From Gammaproteobacteria bacterium (GTDB taxonomy: Bacteria > Pseudomonadota > Gammaproteobacteria > HTCC5015): a stretch of DNA of 16,825 nucleotides. How positions within the stretch are numbered: the first letter of the stretch is position 1; the number at the start of each line of letters is the position of its first letter. Location of the stretch: positions 1-16,825 of the forward strand of contig JANQRI010000026.1 in NCBI GenBank assembly GCA_028284675.1. The letters are read 5' to 3'. Position numbers and translations under genes: made by a program. Shown here piece by piece: positions 1-8,067 of this stretch. The notes beneath the pieces are model-generated. The model searched no databases, had not been told where the DNA came from, and worked only from the letters and a program-made list of their open reading frames with translations.

Positions 1-1
1 G

Positions 2-223
2 CATCAGGGAAATCGCTGGCAGCATGTGCCGCAGCTGACGGCGGTTGAGCAGCAGAGTCTGAGCATACGATACGGCACGCCGTTAATGAATACCGGCACA
101 GTCAGTGTGCCCGGTGCACAAACAGGTGCACCGATACTGCAACCTCAGCCGGTAATCCCGGCCCCGGTCACTTCACCCGTCAATGGCACCGCGCCGGCAC
201 CGGTGCATGTACCGGTGCCCTGA
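2..223 (+). CDS. C-terminal fragment of an unidentified protein with a Pro/Val-rich tail
   Basis: The frame is open from the left edge of the window to a TGA at 221-223, so this is the 3' end of a gene that starts outside. A GTG at 26 could be read as a start, but the frame continues upstream without a stop and no ribosome binding site precedes it. The visible 73 residues begin with polar sequence. They end in a low-complexity stretch rich in Pro, Val, Ala, Gln and Thr (from about VSVPGAQTG to the end, finishing APVHVPVP). Such tails are common in envelope-associated or secreted proteins, but nothing identifies the family. The gene converges on the peroxiredoxin gene, with 18 bp between the stop codons. 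The last codons also form a 9-bp inverted repeat, listed separately. Confidence 0.6.
   Translation, partial: HQGNRWQHVPQLTAVEQQSLSIRYGTPLMNTGTVSVPGAQTGAPILQPQPVIPAPVTSPVNGTAPAPVHVPVP
196..219 (+). terminator. Perfect 9-bp inverted repeat in the last codons of the first gene; possible terminator
   Basis: GGCACCGGT at 196-204 and ACCGGTGCC at 211-219 are exact reverse complements around a 6-nt loop (GCATGT). The repeat ends one base before the TGA stop. The following sequence (CTGATTAAATATTTC) is A/T-rich but lacks a clean T run, so termination is plausible rather than clear. The arms are also repeated Pro-Val codons, so the symmetry could come from the protein repeat. Confidence 0.4.
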
Positions 224-241
224 TTAAATATTTCTAAAGCG

Positions 242-883
242 TTACTTGTTTGGCTGTGGTGTCGTGCGTAAATACGGTTTGACTTCGGTGTGGCCTTTCG
301 GAAATTTTTGTTTAATCTCTTCAGGGTCTTTAATCGTCGGCAGGATCACCACATCATCACCGTCTTTCCAGTTTGCCGGCGTCGCGACACTGTAGTTGTC
401 GGTTAATTGCAGTGAGTCGATAACCCGCAGTATTTCGTCGAAGTTGCGACCGGTGCTTTTCGGGTAGGTAATCGTTGCGCGGATTTTTTTGTTCGGGTCG
501 ATAATAAAAACCGAACGTACCGGTGAGCTGTCGCCCTCGCCGGGGTGCAGCATATCGTATAATTCCGAAACCTTATGATCACGGTCGCCTAAAATGGGAT
601 AGCTGACTTTGGTGTTCTGGGTTTCGTTAATATCTTCAATCCAGTCGTTGTGATCGGAAACAGAGTCGACGCTGATCGCGATTACTTTAACGTTGCGCTT
701 GGCAAATTCACTTTCTTTCAGGTTTGAAACTACGCCCAGTTCGGTGGTGCAAACCGGGGTGAAATCGGCCGGATGGGAAAACAATACGGCCCAGCTGTCG
801 CCGATCCAGTCATGAAAATTAATGGTTCCTTGGGTGGAATCCTGTGTAAAATCCGGTGCGATGTCCCCCAGTCTTAGGCTCAT
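242..883 (-). CDS. 1-Cys peroxiredoxin (Prx6/AhpC-TSA type)
   Basis: This is a cytoplasmic thiol peroxidase of 213 residues that reduces hydrogen peroxide and organic hydroperoxides. The peroxidatic motif is intact: Pro38, Thr42 and Cys45 in HPADFTPVCTTE, with the supporting Arg123 in SPVRSVFIIDP. No other cysteine occurs, so there is no resolving Cys and it must depend on an external thiol. The length and the long C-terminal dimerisation part (from about residue 150, including the ATPANWKDGDDVVI segment) fit the Prx6 group and not the 2-Cys AhpC group. The start follows an excellent ribosome binding site (AGGAGG, 7 nt before ATG). It is transcribed alone, divergently from the FG-GAP gene. 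A good promoter lies at 970-999. Family assignment is firm; the natural reductant is unknown. Confidence 0.95.
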   Translation of the reverse strand: MSLRLGDIAPDFTQDSTQGTINFHDWIGDSWAVLFSHPADFTPVCTTELGVVSNLKESEFAKRNVKVIAISVDSVSDHNDWIEDINETQNTKVSYPILGDRDHKVSELYDMLHPGEGDSSPVRSVFIIDPNKKIRATITYPKSTGRNFDEILRVIDSLQLTDNYSVATPANWKDGDDVVILPTIKDPEEIKQKFPKGHTEVKPYLRTTPQPNK

Positions 884-969
884 TTTTTGTCCTCCTATCA
901 GTTAAAAATGATTTTGTTCTGTTAGTCAGGCGGATAGATGTATTGTTCCGCCATATTCGTGGTTTTTAA

Positions 970-999
970 ATTATAGTCGAATGCAGTGGCCCGTGATAA
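970..999 (-). promoter_or_regulatory. Probable sigma-70 promoter of the peroxiredoxin gene
   Basis: On the minus strand a consensus -10 box TATAAT (970-975) lies 18 bp from a -35-like TTATCA (994-999). Transcription would start near 963, giving a leader of about 80 nt. That leader contains a 6-bp hairpin (GGCGGA at 929-934 with TCCGCC at 947-952) before the ribosome binding site. No recognisable OxyR site was identified. Confidence 0.6.
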
Positions 1000-1123
1000 A
1001 CCAGGCATTATGAAGTATTCGGGCTTGCTGAAATGGTATCATGCGTAATGATAATATGGGCGGCATTTCCTGATGTGCCCAATCAAGTAGATGTCTTTGC
1101 CGCATTTATTTAAGGATTTTTCG

Positions 1124-2869
1124 ATGAAAATAAAGATTTTACTGTTATTGATAGTCACCCTGGCTGTTGTCTATGCGGGGTACAGAATCAATTATAAGCC
1201 ATATGATGTCAGCGTTGAGCTGACACTGGTGCCAACGTTTACCAAGGTCAAGCTGGATTTTGTGCATGAGTTTAAAAGCCAGTATTCCCTGCCGTTTCTG
1301 GGTTCTGCGGTTCTGGATATCAATAATGACGATATCCCTGAGGTGTTTCTCGGGGGCGGCTATCTGCAGCGAGACGGTTTATATGTTTATCGGGACGGCT
1401 ACTTTGAGGATATCAGTGCAGAAAGCGGCTTCAGTAAAGAGATAGGGGACTCTACTTATGGGGCGGCATCGGTGGATGTTAACAAGGACGGTTACTCGGA
1501 TTTGTTTGTTGCTCGTGACAGTGGTCTTTATTTGTATATCAATCAGCAGGGGTTTTTCGTAAAACAAAAACTGGCAGTGGAATTTGATCCGGTCAGTGTG
1601 CCATTGTCAATCGCATTGGGTGATATCAATTTGGACGGGCATGTGGAAATGTTTGTTTCAAGCTTTTTGAAACCTGAGTATTTGCGTGGTCAGGTATTTA
1701 ATGATCCGGATTACGGTGCTGATAGTTTGTTATTATTAAATAATGGTAACAATACATTTACTGATATTACCAAGTCTTCCGGTTTGGGTTATCGTCATAA
1801 CACCTTTACCGCACTGTTTGCTGATTTGAATGCCGATAGCCGGGCTGATCTGGTTGTTGCATACAATACCGGTCAACCCCGTATCTATAAAAACCTGGGT
1901 AATAACCTTTTTGAGAATATACCGTTACCGGTTTCCGATTCTTTTAGTTTTCCGATGGGTATTGCTGCCGGTGATTACAATAACGACAGTCGCCTGGATT
2001 TATTATTCACGAATATCGGCACAACGATTCCACCGTTTCTCGCCAAAGGTGATTTAACGCAGGGCCAGACTTTAAATACCCGCTGGATGTTATTGCAGAA
2101 TGACGGTGATTTTAAATTTACCGATGTCGCAGAGAATGTGAAAGTTGCGAACTACGAATTTGGCTGGGGTGCAGTATTTGAAGATATGAATCTTGATGGT
2201 TTGCAGGATCTGATTGTTGCAACCAATTACATTAAATTTCCACCGCATTTGGTGTATCGCAGCCCGGGTAAACTGCTGTTGCAGACGTCTGACCGGCTAT
2301 TTGCACCGGCTGAAAAACCGGCTGGGGTAGAGAACCGGCGCTTTGGAATGACTCCGTTGGTGGCTGATTTTAATGCCGACGGCTATCCTGATCTGGTGCA
2401 GGTGAATCTTGATGGCCCGGCGGTTGCGTATATCAATAATGGCGGCAACAGGAAGTTTGCGAAAGTATTGCTGAATGATACGCCTGCGGCGCTCGGTGCG
2501 AAAATCACACTGGAGTCAAACGGTATAGAGTATACCCGCTATCGGATCAGTGGTGAGGGGCTCGCTTCCGACCAAACGCGTGCAGTGACTTTTGGGCTGG
2601 ATCAGAACACCACGATCAGCCGCGTCCAGGTCAGATATCTTGGCGGTAAAACATTAACGGTTGAGAAACCGGGCATCAATCAGATAATTGATTTTCGGGA
2701 AAAGCTGGCGCCACCTGTACCTATTGCGAGCGATTTATCAAAGGAACTCAGTAAAGCACTCAGTAAAGATGAACCTGACGAAAAACCGCAACCGCCTGCT
2801 GAGGAGGTCCGCAGACCGGCACCGTCACCGACATTGGAAGATGAACTTGAGCTGTTATTGTCGGAGTAG
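1124..2869 (+). CDS. Membrane-anchored FG-GAP/VCBS repeat protein with UnbV/ASPIC-like C-terminal domain
   Basis: This is a predicted envelope protein of 581 residues. I start it at ATG 1124 because AAGGA lies 7 nt upstream. The ATG at 1091 in the same frame has no ribosome binding site and would put 11 extra residues before the hydrophobic segment. The N-terminus (MKIKILLLLIVTLAVVYAG) is a signal anchor or uncleaved signal peptide, so the rest should be outside the cytoplasm. At least seven repeats carry calcium-loop-like DxNxD motifs (DINNDD, DVNKDG, DINLDG, DLNADS, DYNNDS, DMNLDG, DFNADG), as in integrin-like beta-propellers. After these, FGLDQNTTISRVQVRYLGGK resembles the UnbV/ASPIC domain. 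The tail is Lys/Glu/Pro-rich and ends in an acidic helix (EDELELLLSE). The ligand is unknown. A rhomboid gene follows after 26 bp, suggesting cotranscription. Confidence 0.85.
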   Translation: MKIKILLLLIVTLAVVYAGYRINYKPYDVSVELTLVPTFTKVKLDFVHEFKSQYSLPFLGSAVLDINNDDIPEVFLGGGYLQRDGLYVYRDGYFEDISAESGFSKEIGDSTYGAASVDVNKDGYSDLFVARDSGLYLYINQQGFFVKQKLAVEFDPVSVPLSIALGDINLDGHVEMFVSSFLKPEYLRGQVFNDPDYGADSLLLLNNGNNTFTDITKSSGLGYRHNTFTALFADLNADSRADLVVAYNTGQPRIYKNLGNNLFENIPLPVSDSFSFPMGIAAGDYNNDSRLDLLFTNIGTTIPPFLAKGDLTQGQTLNTRWMLLQNDGDFKFTDVAENVKVANYEFGWGAVFEDMNLDGLQDLIVATNYIKFPPHLVYRSPGKLLLQTSDRLFAPAEKPAGVENRRFGMTPLVADFNADGYPDLVQVNLDGPAVAYINNGGNRKFAKVLLNDTPAALGAKITLESNGIEYTRYRISGEGLASDQTRAVTFGLDQNTTISRVQVRYLGGKTLTVEKPGINQIIDFREKLAPPVPIASDLSKELSKALSKDEPDEKPQPPAEEVRRPAPSPTLEDELELLLSE

Positions 2870-2895
2870 TTTTTTTAATTTCTGCAGTATCCGTT

Positions 2896-3504
2896 TTGAA
2901 TATACCGATTCAGTTTAATCGCAGTACGCTGCCGGGTTTAACAATAGCGCTGATTTTAATCAGTGTGGCTATAACATTGCTATCTGCCTTCGGCGATAAC
3001 CGTAATTTAATAAGCGGTTGGTATATTTCCAATTTTCCGGCCGATGCGGATTTGCCTGAAGTGCGCAATGGTGAGGTGTGGCGTTTGCTGACACCGGTGT
3101 TTTTGCATTTTCATCCGTTGCATTTGATTTTTAATATGTTGTGGCTCTGGATTCTTGGACGCACGATTGAAAAGCTTCAGTCGCCGTTACGATTGTTACA
3201 GCTGGTGTTGTTTATGGGTGTGATATCGAATCTCGGGCAATTCTATGCCGACGGGCCGCGTTTTGGTGGTATGTCCGGAGTGGTTTATGGGTTGTTTGCC
3301 TATGTGTGGGCGCAGGGAAAATATAACCCCGGTTCCGGTTTATTTTTACATAAAAGTGTCGCGATACAGATTATTGTCTGGTATTTGATTTGCTGGACCG
3401 GCCTTGTCGGGCCGATTGCGAACATCGCACATACCGTGGGTTTGCTGGTTGGTTTGATCATCGGTTATATGGGCAAACAATCCGGTAAGCTGCCAGGCTC
3501 TTAA
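2896..3504 (+). CDS. Rhomboid family intramembrane serine protease, compact form
   Basis: This is a predicted inner-membrane protease of about 202 residues with six hydrophobic segments. The rhomboid hallmarks are present. WR is at 62-63. H76 and N80 form the HxxxN oxyanion motif in HPLHLIFN. Ser127 is the nucleophile in GGMSGVVYG. His179 is in the last segment (AHTVGLLVG), with Gly182 and Gly186 spaced for helix packing. The N-terminal cytoplasmic domain of E. coli GlpG is missing, so only the catalytic core remains. The only reasonable start is TTG at 2896: no ATG or GTG lies in frame before the catalytic core, and the frame is closed by a TGA at 2848. No clear ribosome binding site is visible, so translation may be coupled to the FG-GAP gene ending 26 bp upstream. 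The ordinary GxSG context argues against a specialised rhombosortase. Confidence 0.88.
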   Translation: MNIPIQFNRSTLPGLTIALILISVAITLLSAFGDNRNLISGWYISNFPADADLPEVRNGEVWRLLTPVFLHFHPLHLIFNMLWLWILGRTIEKLQSPLRLLQLVLFMGVISNLGQFYADGPRFGGMSGVVYGLFAYVWAQGKYNPGSGLFLHKSVAIQIIVWYLICWTGLVGPIANIAHTVGLLVGLIIGYMGKQSGKLPGS

Positions 3505-3551
3505 AACTATGATTGTTTCAATACATTTAAATTTATACGATGGGTGATAAT

Positions 3552-3809
3552 ATGAGTGCTTCCAAACTACGTGAACAGTTAGACCAGCTGCAGCGTGAGA
3601 TTAGTCAGCTGGATGTAAGTGATGATGAAGAAAAACAGCGGTTACAGCAGCTTATTGCAGATATTCAGGCCGCCTCGGATGCAGATGAAGCGGAAGCAGG
3701 TTTGCATGGAAGTTTGAGTGATGCGGTGACCCATTTTGAAGCCAGGTATCCCCGGCTGACCGCGATTATGAACGATATTATGGTTACTTTAAGCAATATG
3801 GGTATTTGA
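3552..3809 (+). CDS. DUF4404 family small protein
   Basis: This is a soluble, acidic protein of 85 residues with no signal peptide. I start it at ATG 3552 because GGTGAT at 3543-3548, complementary to the 16S rRNA 3' end, sits just upstream. The in-frame ATG at 3540 has no such site and would add four residues. The N-terminal half is strongly helical (LREQLDQLQREI, then DDEEKQRLQQLIADIQ). The C-terminal half has an FEARYPRLTAIMNDI segment and ends in the NMGI motif typical, from memory, of DUF4404 proteins in gammaproteobacteria. No function is known for this family. It lies 47 bp after the rhomboid stop on the same strand and ends 8 bp before the stop of the converging lytic transglycosylase gene. 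Confidence 0.75.
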   Translation: MSASKLREQLDQLQREISQLDVSDDEEKQRLQQLIADIQAASDADEAEAGLHGSLSDAVTHFEARYPRLTAIMNDIMVTLSNMGI

Positions 3810-3817
3810 AAGGCCGG

Positions 3818-6223
3818 TTAGCCTGCTTCCTGGCGCCTTTCGGTGCGAGGTAAAACAATTTCGGTTCCCGGGCGCAGGTTATTCAGGCGGATGTCCGGGT
3901 TGTATTGTAGAAACAGCCACAGCGGAACTTCATATTTAATATGCGTGAGTTCCCAAATAGAGTCACCGCGCCGGATGGTGTGCTTATAAGTCCCGGTAAT
4001 CTGGTATTCGGAAAAATAAGTTTCCTGCAGGTTGCGGTGGTATGAAATACGTCTTTGTTCGAATGTGGCTGCGTCGACTTTGGAAAAATCCAGCTTCAGG
4101 CGTTTGCCAATAATTACCGGTTTGCCGAAACGCATGCGATTAATTTTGCGCAGGTTGCTGGCCCTTAGTTCCAGCCATTCAGCATAATGGCCCAGTGTTT
4201 CGGCGGCTTGTACGATAATATGGTTGTCCGAAACTGAATAATCGCTGGGGTCGGCTGATAGCGCCGGGTGCAGGCCGGCCGGCTGTGCCGGCGCAAGTGC
4301 TTCGGCTTCTTCTTCACTGGTGGGTTCCGCTTCTTCAAGCGTATCGATAATCGCCGAACTTAATTCCGCATTCGTCACGGTTTCATTTGCCGGTAAGGCC
4401 TGCCGCTCAGCGATCGCATCAATAATATTGTCTGTCAATTCAGCGGGGTTTTCTGCCGGTGCGGAGATGTTGTCTGTTTCGATGGTGGGTTCTGCGACAG
4501 GTTCGGGGCTTTGAGGTGTGGATTGTTCTGGCTCGGCCGGTTTATCGACGGCAGTTGTTGCCGTAGTGAGCGTGGTTTTGGTTGTCGCCGGAACTGTCGG
4601 TTCATTGCCGGCGTTGTTTGTGCCATCGGTTTGTGTTGGGGCCTGATCCAGGCTTGCGACCACCAGCGGTTTTTGCGCCAGGTTGCGGGCTGCAGTGATG
4701 TCCAGTAACTGGCCGGCTGAAATTTTGTTCCGGTTTGGAAGCTGGTTCGCCGACATTAATGCCTGCTCAGAGACCGAAAATGCGGATGCAATGATTGAAA
4801 GTGTGTCACCCCGTCGCACCTGATAACGGCCATCCACCAGACGGCGTGGTTGTGTCTGCCGTGTTCTGGAGTTTTGCGGGAGTTGCAGAACCTGCCCAAC
4901 CCGGATGAAATGGCGGTTGGATAAATTATTCATTGCCATCAGGTCTCTGACACGTACCTTAAAACGGTCCGCTATCTGGGATAAAGAGTCACCGCGCCTA
5001 ACCCGGTATGTTAGATCCGGCAGTTGCCGGTTGTGACGTTGGACGGTTGGTATTGATGCCAATAAGGTGCCGGCAGTAGCGCCGGCTTCTTTGGGAACAC
5101 GCAACTCATAGCCGCGAGGGACATATTTTTCACCGCGCCAAACCGGTTTGCGTAATGCGGGGTTTAAGCGGCGCAGTATATCCATTTCAATACTCAGCGC
5201 ACCGGACAGAGCGGTTGCGGGTATATAGTTTTCCAGTTTGATCAACTGGCTGCCGTCGGGTGAATCCAGTGTGACCTCACCGTAATAATGGCCTGAATTG
5301 CGGTTAACCTGGACGGCTGCCAGAAACGCAACATAGAAATTTCGTGATGCAAACTTAAAGGTGCGGCTCTTGTATTCTCTTAGAATTTTGACAATTTCGG
5401 TATTGCCAAATTTTGCTGCCGCGCGGCGCATACCGGAAACACCGTGATTATAGGCGGTAATGGCCAGTGGCCAGCTGTCGGTAAGTGCATAGTTGTGTTT
5501 CAGCAATCGTGCTGCGGCTACTGAGGAAATATAAGGATCGAGGCGTTCATCGACGATATGATCGATGCGCATAAAGCGCCGGCCGGTAGAGCGGGTAAAC
5601 TGCCACATTCCTGCGGCGCCGACAAATGAATATGCTGAGGGGTTGAATGAGGACTCGACATGCGGCAGGGCGGAAATTTCAAGCGGCAAATCCATTGATT
5701 GCAAGGTTTCCAGAATATGCGGCATCCAGCGACCTGAGCGTACCAGGCCTTCTTTGAATCTGTCTGACTGACCCAGCTGAAAACGCAGACGTTTGGCGGC
5801 TTGCCGCAGGGTTTTACGTTCGACGTTCTCAGGCCACAGCGCGAGAATGCGGCGTTCCTCTTCATTAAGGTTGGAGTGATCGCCGCGTGCGAGTGACAGC
5901 AAAGTGCTTTTCAGGTGTTTTTTGACTTTCTTGACGATCTTGTTGCGTTTTTTACGGGTGATACCGGGTTCGAATTGAACCCTGTCGTATACAATATTCA
6001 GATAACGATCATCATGAATAAACCCTTCATTTGAGCTGATTTCCGTATAGACCCGAACCCAGAAACCAATATCGGGTTCCAGTGCCGCCGGTCTTGCGAA
6101 GTGTTGATGCTGATTATCAGCTTGTGCGAATGTGCAGCCGATTAAGAGCAAAAAGCATAAAAACCGGCTTGTTCGTGATATTGGCATTGATATGTTTGAT
6201 TCAAAAAGTGTGTAGGGTTTCAT
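3818..6223 (-). CDS. mltD: MltD-like lytic murein transglycosylase with four LysM-type repeats
   Basis: This enzyme cleaves the MurNAc-GlcNAc bond of peptidoglycan, giving 1,6-anhydro-MurNAc ends. It is 801 residues long, much longer than E. coli MltD (about 450). The SLT catalytic domain lies near 172-300, with Glu190 in ALPHVESSFNPSAYS as the likely catalytic acid and GAAGMWQF at 203-209 behind it. Two clear LysM repeats follow (about 405-449 and 467-508). After an Ala/Pro/Thr/Glu-rich linker (about 515-660) come a degenerate LysM (661-712) and a good one (746-792, TIRRGDSIWEL). The N-terminus has a lipobox (LIGC, Cys30), so an outer-membrane lipoprotein is likely. Met13 may be the real start, since it gives a more normal signal peptide; neither start has a ribosome binding site. 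The gene is divergent from purC. Confidence 0.9.
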   Translation of the reverse strand: MKPYTLFESNISMPISRTSRFLCFLLLIGCTFAQADNQHQHFARPAALEPDIGFWVRVYTEISSNEGFIHDDRYLNIVYDRVQFEPGITRKKRNKIVKKVKKHLKSTLLSLARGDHSNLNEEERRILALWPENVERKTLRQAAKRLRFQLGQSDRFKEGLVRSGRWMPHILETLQSMDLPLEISALPHVESSFNPSAYSFVGAAGMWQFTRSTGRRFMRIDHIVDERLDPYISSVAAARLLKHNYALTDSWPLAITAYNHGVSGMRRAAAKFGNTEIVKILREYKSRTFKFASRNFYVAFLAAVQVNRNSGHYYGEVTLDSPDGSQLIKLENYIPATALSGALSIEMDILRRLNPALRKPVWRGEKYVPRGYELRVPKEAGATAGTLLASIPTVQRHNRQLPDLTYRVRRGDSLSQIADRFKVRVRDLMAMNNLSNRHFIRVGQVLQLPQNSRTRQTQPRRLVDGRYQVRRGDTLSIIASAFSVSEQALMSANQLPNRNKISAGQLLDITAARNLAQKPLVVASLDQAPTQTDGTNNAGNEPTVPATTKTTLTTATTAVDKPAEPEQSTPQSPEPVAEPTIETDNISAPAENPAELTDNIIDAIAERQALPANETVTNAELSSAIIDTLEEAEPTSEEEAEALAPAQPAGLHPALSADPSDYSVSDNHIIVQAAETLGHYAEWLELRASNLRKINRMRFGKPVIIGKRLKLDFSKVDAATFEQRRISYHRNLQETYFSEYQITGTYKHTIRRGDSIWELTHIKYEVPLWLFLQYNPDIRLNNLRPGTEIVLPRTERRQEAG

Positions 6224-6406
6224 TAATGAGTGATTAATGCAAGTTCCGCACCGGCTGCGAATTGGTATCCTGTGATGTGTTCCGGTTTTTTGTGATAGAG
6301 CAGGATAAAAGTCTCCGTTTCAACGAAAACACCGTATACGTATAAGCTGCGCAAACATAAAAAATCGTGTTAAAGTCGCTGTCCCCTGCGAATATGGTTT
6401 GCTCTG

Positions 6407-7294
6407 ATGGGTATTGAACCTTTATATGAAAGCCAGTTATCCAGCCTGACCCTGATGGGGCATGGTAAAGTGCGTGATTTGTATGCGGCCGGCAGTGAAC
6501 ACACGCTGATTGTAACCACTGACCGCATTTCTGCATTCGATGTCGTGTTGCCTGACCCGATTCCCGGGAAAGGCAAGGTATTAACAGAAATTTCCAGGTT
6601 TTGGTTTACGCGGCTCGCTCATATTGTGCCTAACCACCTTAGCGATATAGCGTTGAGCAGTTACCTGAGTGATGCTGAAATCAGTTATCTGGATGGCCGC
6701 GGTATGCTGGTTAAGAAGTTGCGGCCGTTGCCGGTTGAAGCGGTGGTGCGGGGTTATTTGATTGGTTCCGGGTGGAAAGACTATCAGGCGAAAAGGCAAG
6801 TATGCGGCATATCTTTGCCGCAAGGCCTGCAGCAGGCAGAGCGCCTGCCTGAACCGATTTTTACACCGGCAACCAAAGCGGCGCTTGGTGACCATGATGA
6901 AAATATCACATTTGACCAGGTTGTTGAGCTGGTTGGCGGTGAGCTTGCCGAACAAATACGCGATGTCAGTCTGCAGCTATATCAGGAGGCCTCTGACTAT
7001 GCTTTGCAGCAGGGTATTATCGTGGCCGATACCAAGTTTGAGTTTGGCCTGGATCAGGAGCAGCGTCTGGTTCTGATCGATGAAGCGCTTACACCTGATT
7101 CCTCACGATTCTGGCCGGCAGATGAATACCGTGTGGGCATCAGCCCGCCGAGTTTCGATAAGCAGTTTGTGCGTGATTATCTCGAAACGCTCGATTGGAA
7201 CAAAAAAATTCCCGGCCCAAATTTGCCGGGCGATATTATTCAAAAGACTGCACAAAAGTATCAGGAAGCTTTGCAACGTTTAACAGCGGTCTGA
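6407..7294 (+). CDS. purC: Phosphoribosylaminoimidazole-succinocarboxamide synthase (SAICAR synthetase)
   Basis: This cytoplasmic enzyme makes SAICAR from CAIR, aspartate and ATP in de novo purine synthesis. The 295-residue length matches the longer form found in yeast Ade1 and many bacteria, not the roughly 237-residue E. coli form. It begins with the usual LYES segment and the ATP-binding GKVRDLY (20-26). Signature 1 is at 108-122 (PLPVEAVVRGYLIGSG) and signature 2 at 223-236 (LIDEALTPDSSRFW). The ATG at 6407 puts LYES in its usual place near the N-terminus, though the ribosome binding site is weak. It is divergent from the mltD-like gene, with a 183-bp region between, and is followed after 6 bp by bioD. 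No other pur genes are in the window. Family assignment is certain. Confidence 0.97.
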   Translation: MGIEPLYESQLSSLTLMGHGKVRDLYAAGSEHTLIVTTDRISAFDVVLPDPIPGKGKVLTEISRFWFTRLAHIVPNHLSDIALSSYLSDAEISYLDGRGMLVKKLRPLPVEAVVRGYLIGSGWKDYQAKRQVCGISLPQGLQQAERLPEPIFTPATKAALGDHDENITFDQVVELVGGELAEQIRDVSLQLYQEASDYALQQGIIVADTKFEFGLDQEQRLVLIDEALTPDSSRFWPADEYRVGISPPSFDKQFVRDYLETLDWNKKIPGPNLPGDIIQKTAQKYQEALQRLTAV

Positions 7295-7300
7295 AACCCC

Positions 7301-8002
7301 ATGAGCCCGGATAGCGTCAAAGGTATTTTTATTACCGGCACCGATACCGAAGTTGGCAAGACATTTGTCGGGGTGGGTCTGGTGGCGGCTCTCAAAGCCC
7401 GCGGGGCCGATGTGCAGCCGCGTAAACCGGTGGAGTCCGGGTGTTTATTGGAAAATGGGGTACTGGTTCCGGCCGACGGGTCTTTATACAGAGATGCGAC
7501 CGCAGGTGATGTTTCTCTCGACCTTATTACGCCTTATCGTTTGCATGCGGCGTTGTCGCCAAAGCGGGCGGCAGTGCTTGAAGATAAGGATATTACGATC
7601 GATTTATTGTGTGATGCGGTCAACCATGGCTTAAGCTCTGAGAGCCTGGTCGTTGTGGAGGGTGCCGGCGGATTTTATTCGCCTTTGGCGCTGGACGGTT
7701 TAAATGCCGACCTGGCCAGGCGCCTCGCATTTCCAGTGTTGTTGGTCGTTGCGGATCGTTTGGGTTGTATCAACCATACCCTGCTGAGTATAGAGGCGAT
7801 AAAAGGTTGCGGCCTGCAGCCGGCCGGCATCGTGTTGAGTGGTGTAACCGACAGCGAGATGGAAAATGCACCGGAGCTGGGCAACAGGACCGGTTTGCCG
7901 GTATGGACTGTTCCTAAATATGAAAAAAATATTAATTATTTGCCTGAGTCGGATTTATTGCCCATGCTAAATTTGCTATTTTATGGGGCCCGCTCAAAAT
8001 AG
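7301..8002 (+). CDS. bioD: Dethiobiotin synthase
   Basis: This enzyme closes the ureido ring of dethiobiotin from 7,8-diaminopelargonate, CO2 and ATP, the next-to-last step of biotin synthesis. It has 233 residues, a normal length. The P-loop GTDTEVGKT (13-21) contains Lys20 and Thr21. KPVESG (42-47) provides the second conserved Lys-Pro, and VEGAGGFYSPL holds Glu120, corresponding to E. coli VEGAGGWFTPL. DRLGCINH further on is the conserved base-recognition region. The gene starts 6 bp after the purC stop, so the two are almost certainly cotranscribed. The rest of the bio pathway is not in the window, which makes the location unusual. No terminator is visible between it and the kinase gene 65 bp downstream. 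Confidence 0.96.
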   Translation: MSPDSVKGIFITGTDTEVGKTFVGVGLVAALKARGADVQPRKPVESGCLLENGVLVPADGSLYRDATAGDVSLDLITPYRLHAALSPKRAAVLEDKDITIDLLCDAVNHGLSSESLVVVEGAGGFYSPLALDGLNADLARRLAFPVLLVVADRLGCINHTLLSIEAIKGCGLQPAGIVLSGVTDSEMENAPELGNRTGLPVWTVPKYEKNINYLPESDLLPMLNLLFYGARSK

Positions 8003-8067
8003 TCGACAGCACTGTTGATTGTACAAAGCTTTTTGCCGCGGACTTCAAGGAAGGAGGGACATTTATT

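Noticed and set aside
1025..1055. Promoter for the FG-GAP gene (TTGCTG with GATAAT)
   Set aside because: The spacer would be 19 bp and the -35 match is poor, so it was not listed as a feature.
1091..1123. Upstream in-frame ATG as the start of the FG-GAP gene
   Set aside because: It has no ribosome binding site, while ATG 1124 has AAGGA at ideal spacing and begins directly with the signal anchor.
2896..3504. Rhombosortase acting on a GlyGly-CTERM protein
   Set aside because: The neighbouring FG-GAP protein has no Gly-Gly motif with C-terminal membrane helix and basic end; its only membrane segment is N-terminal.
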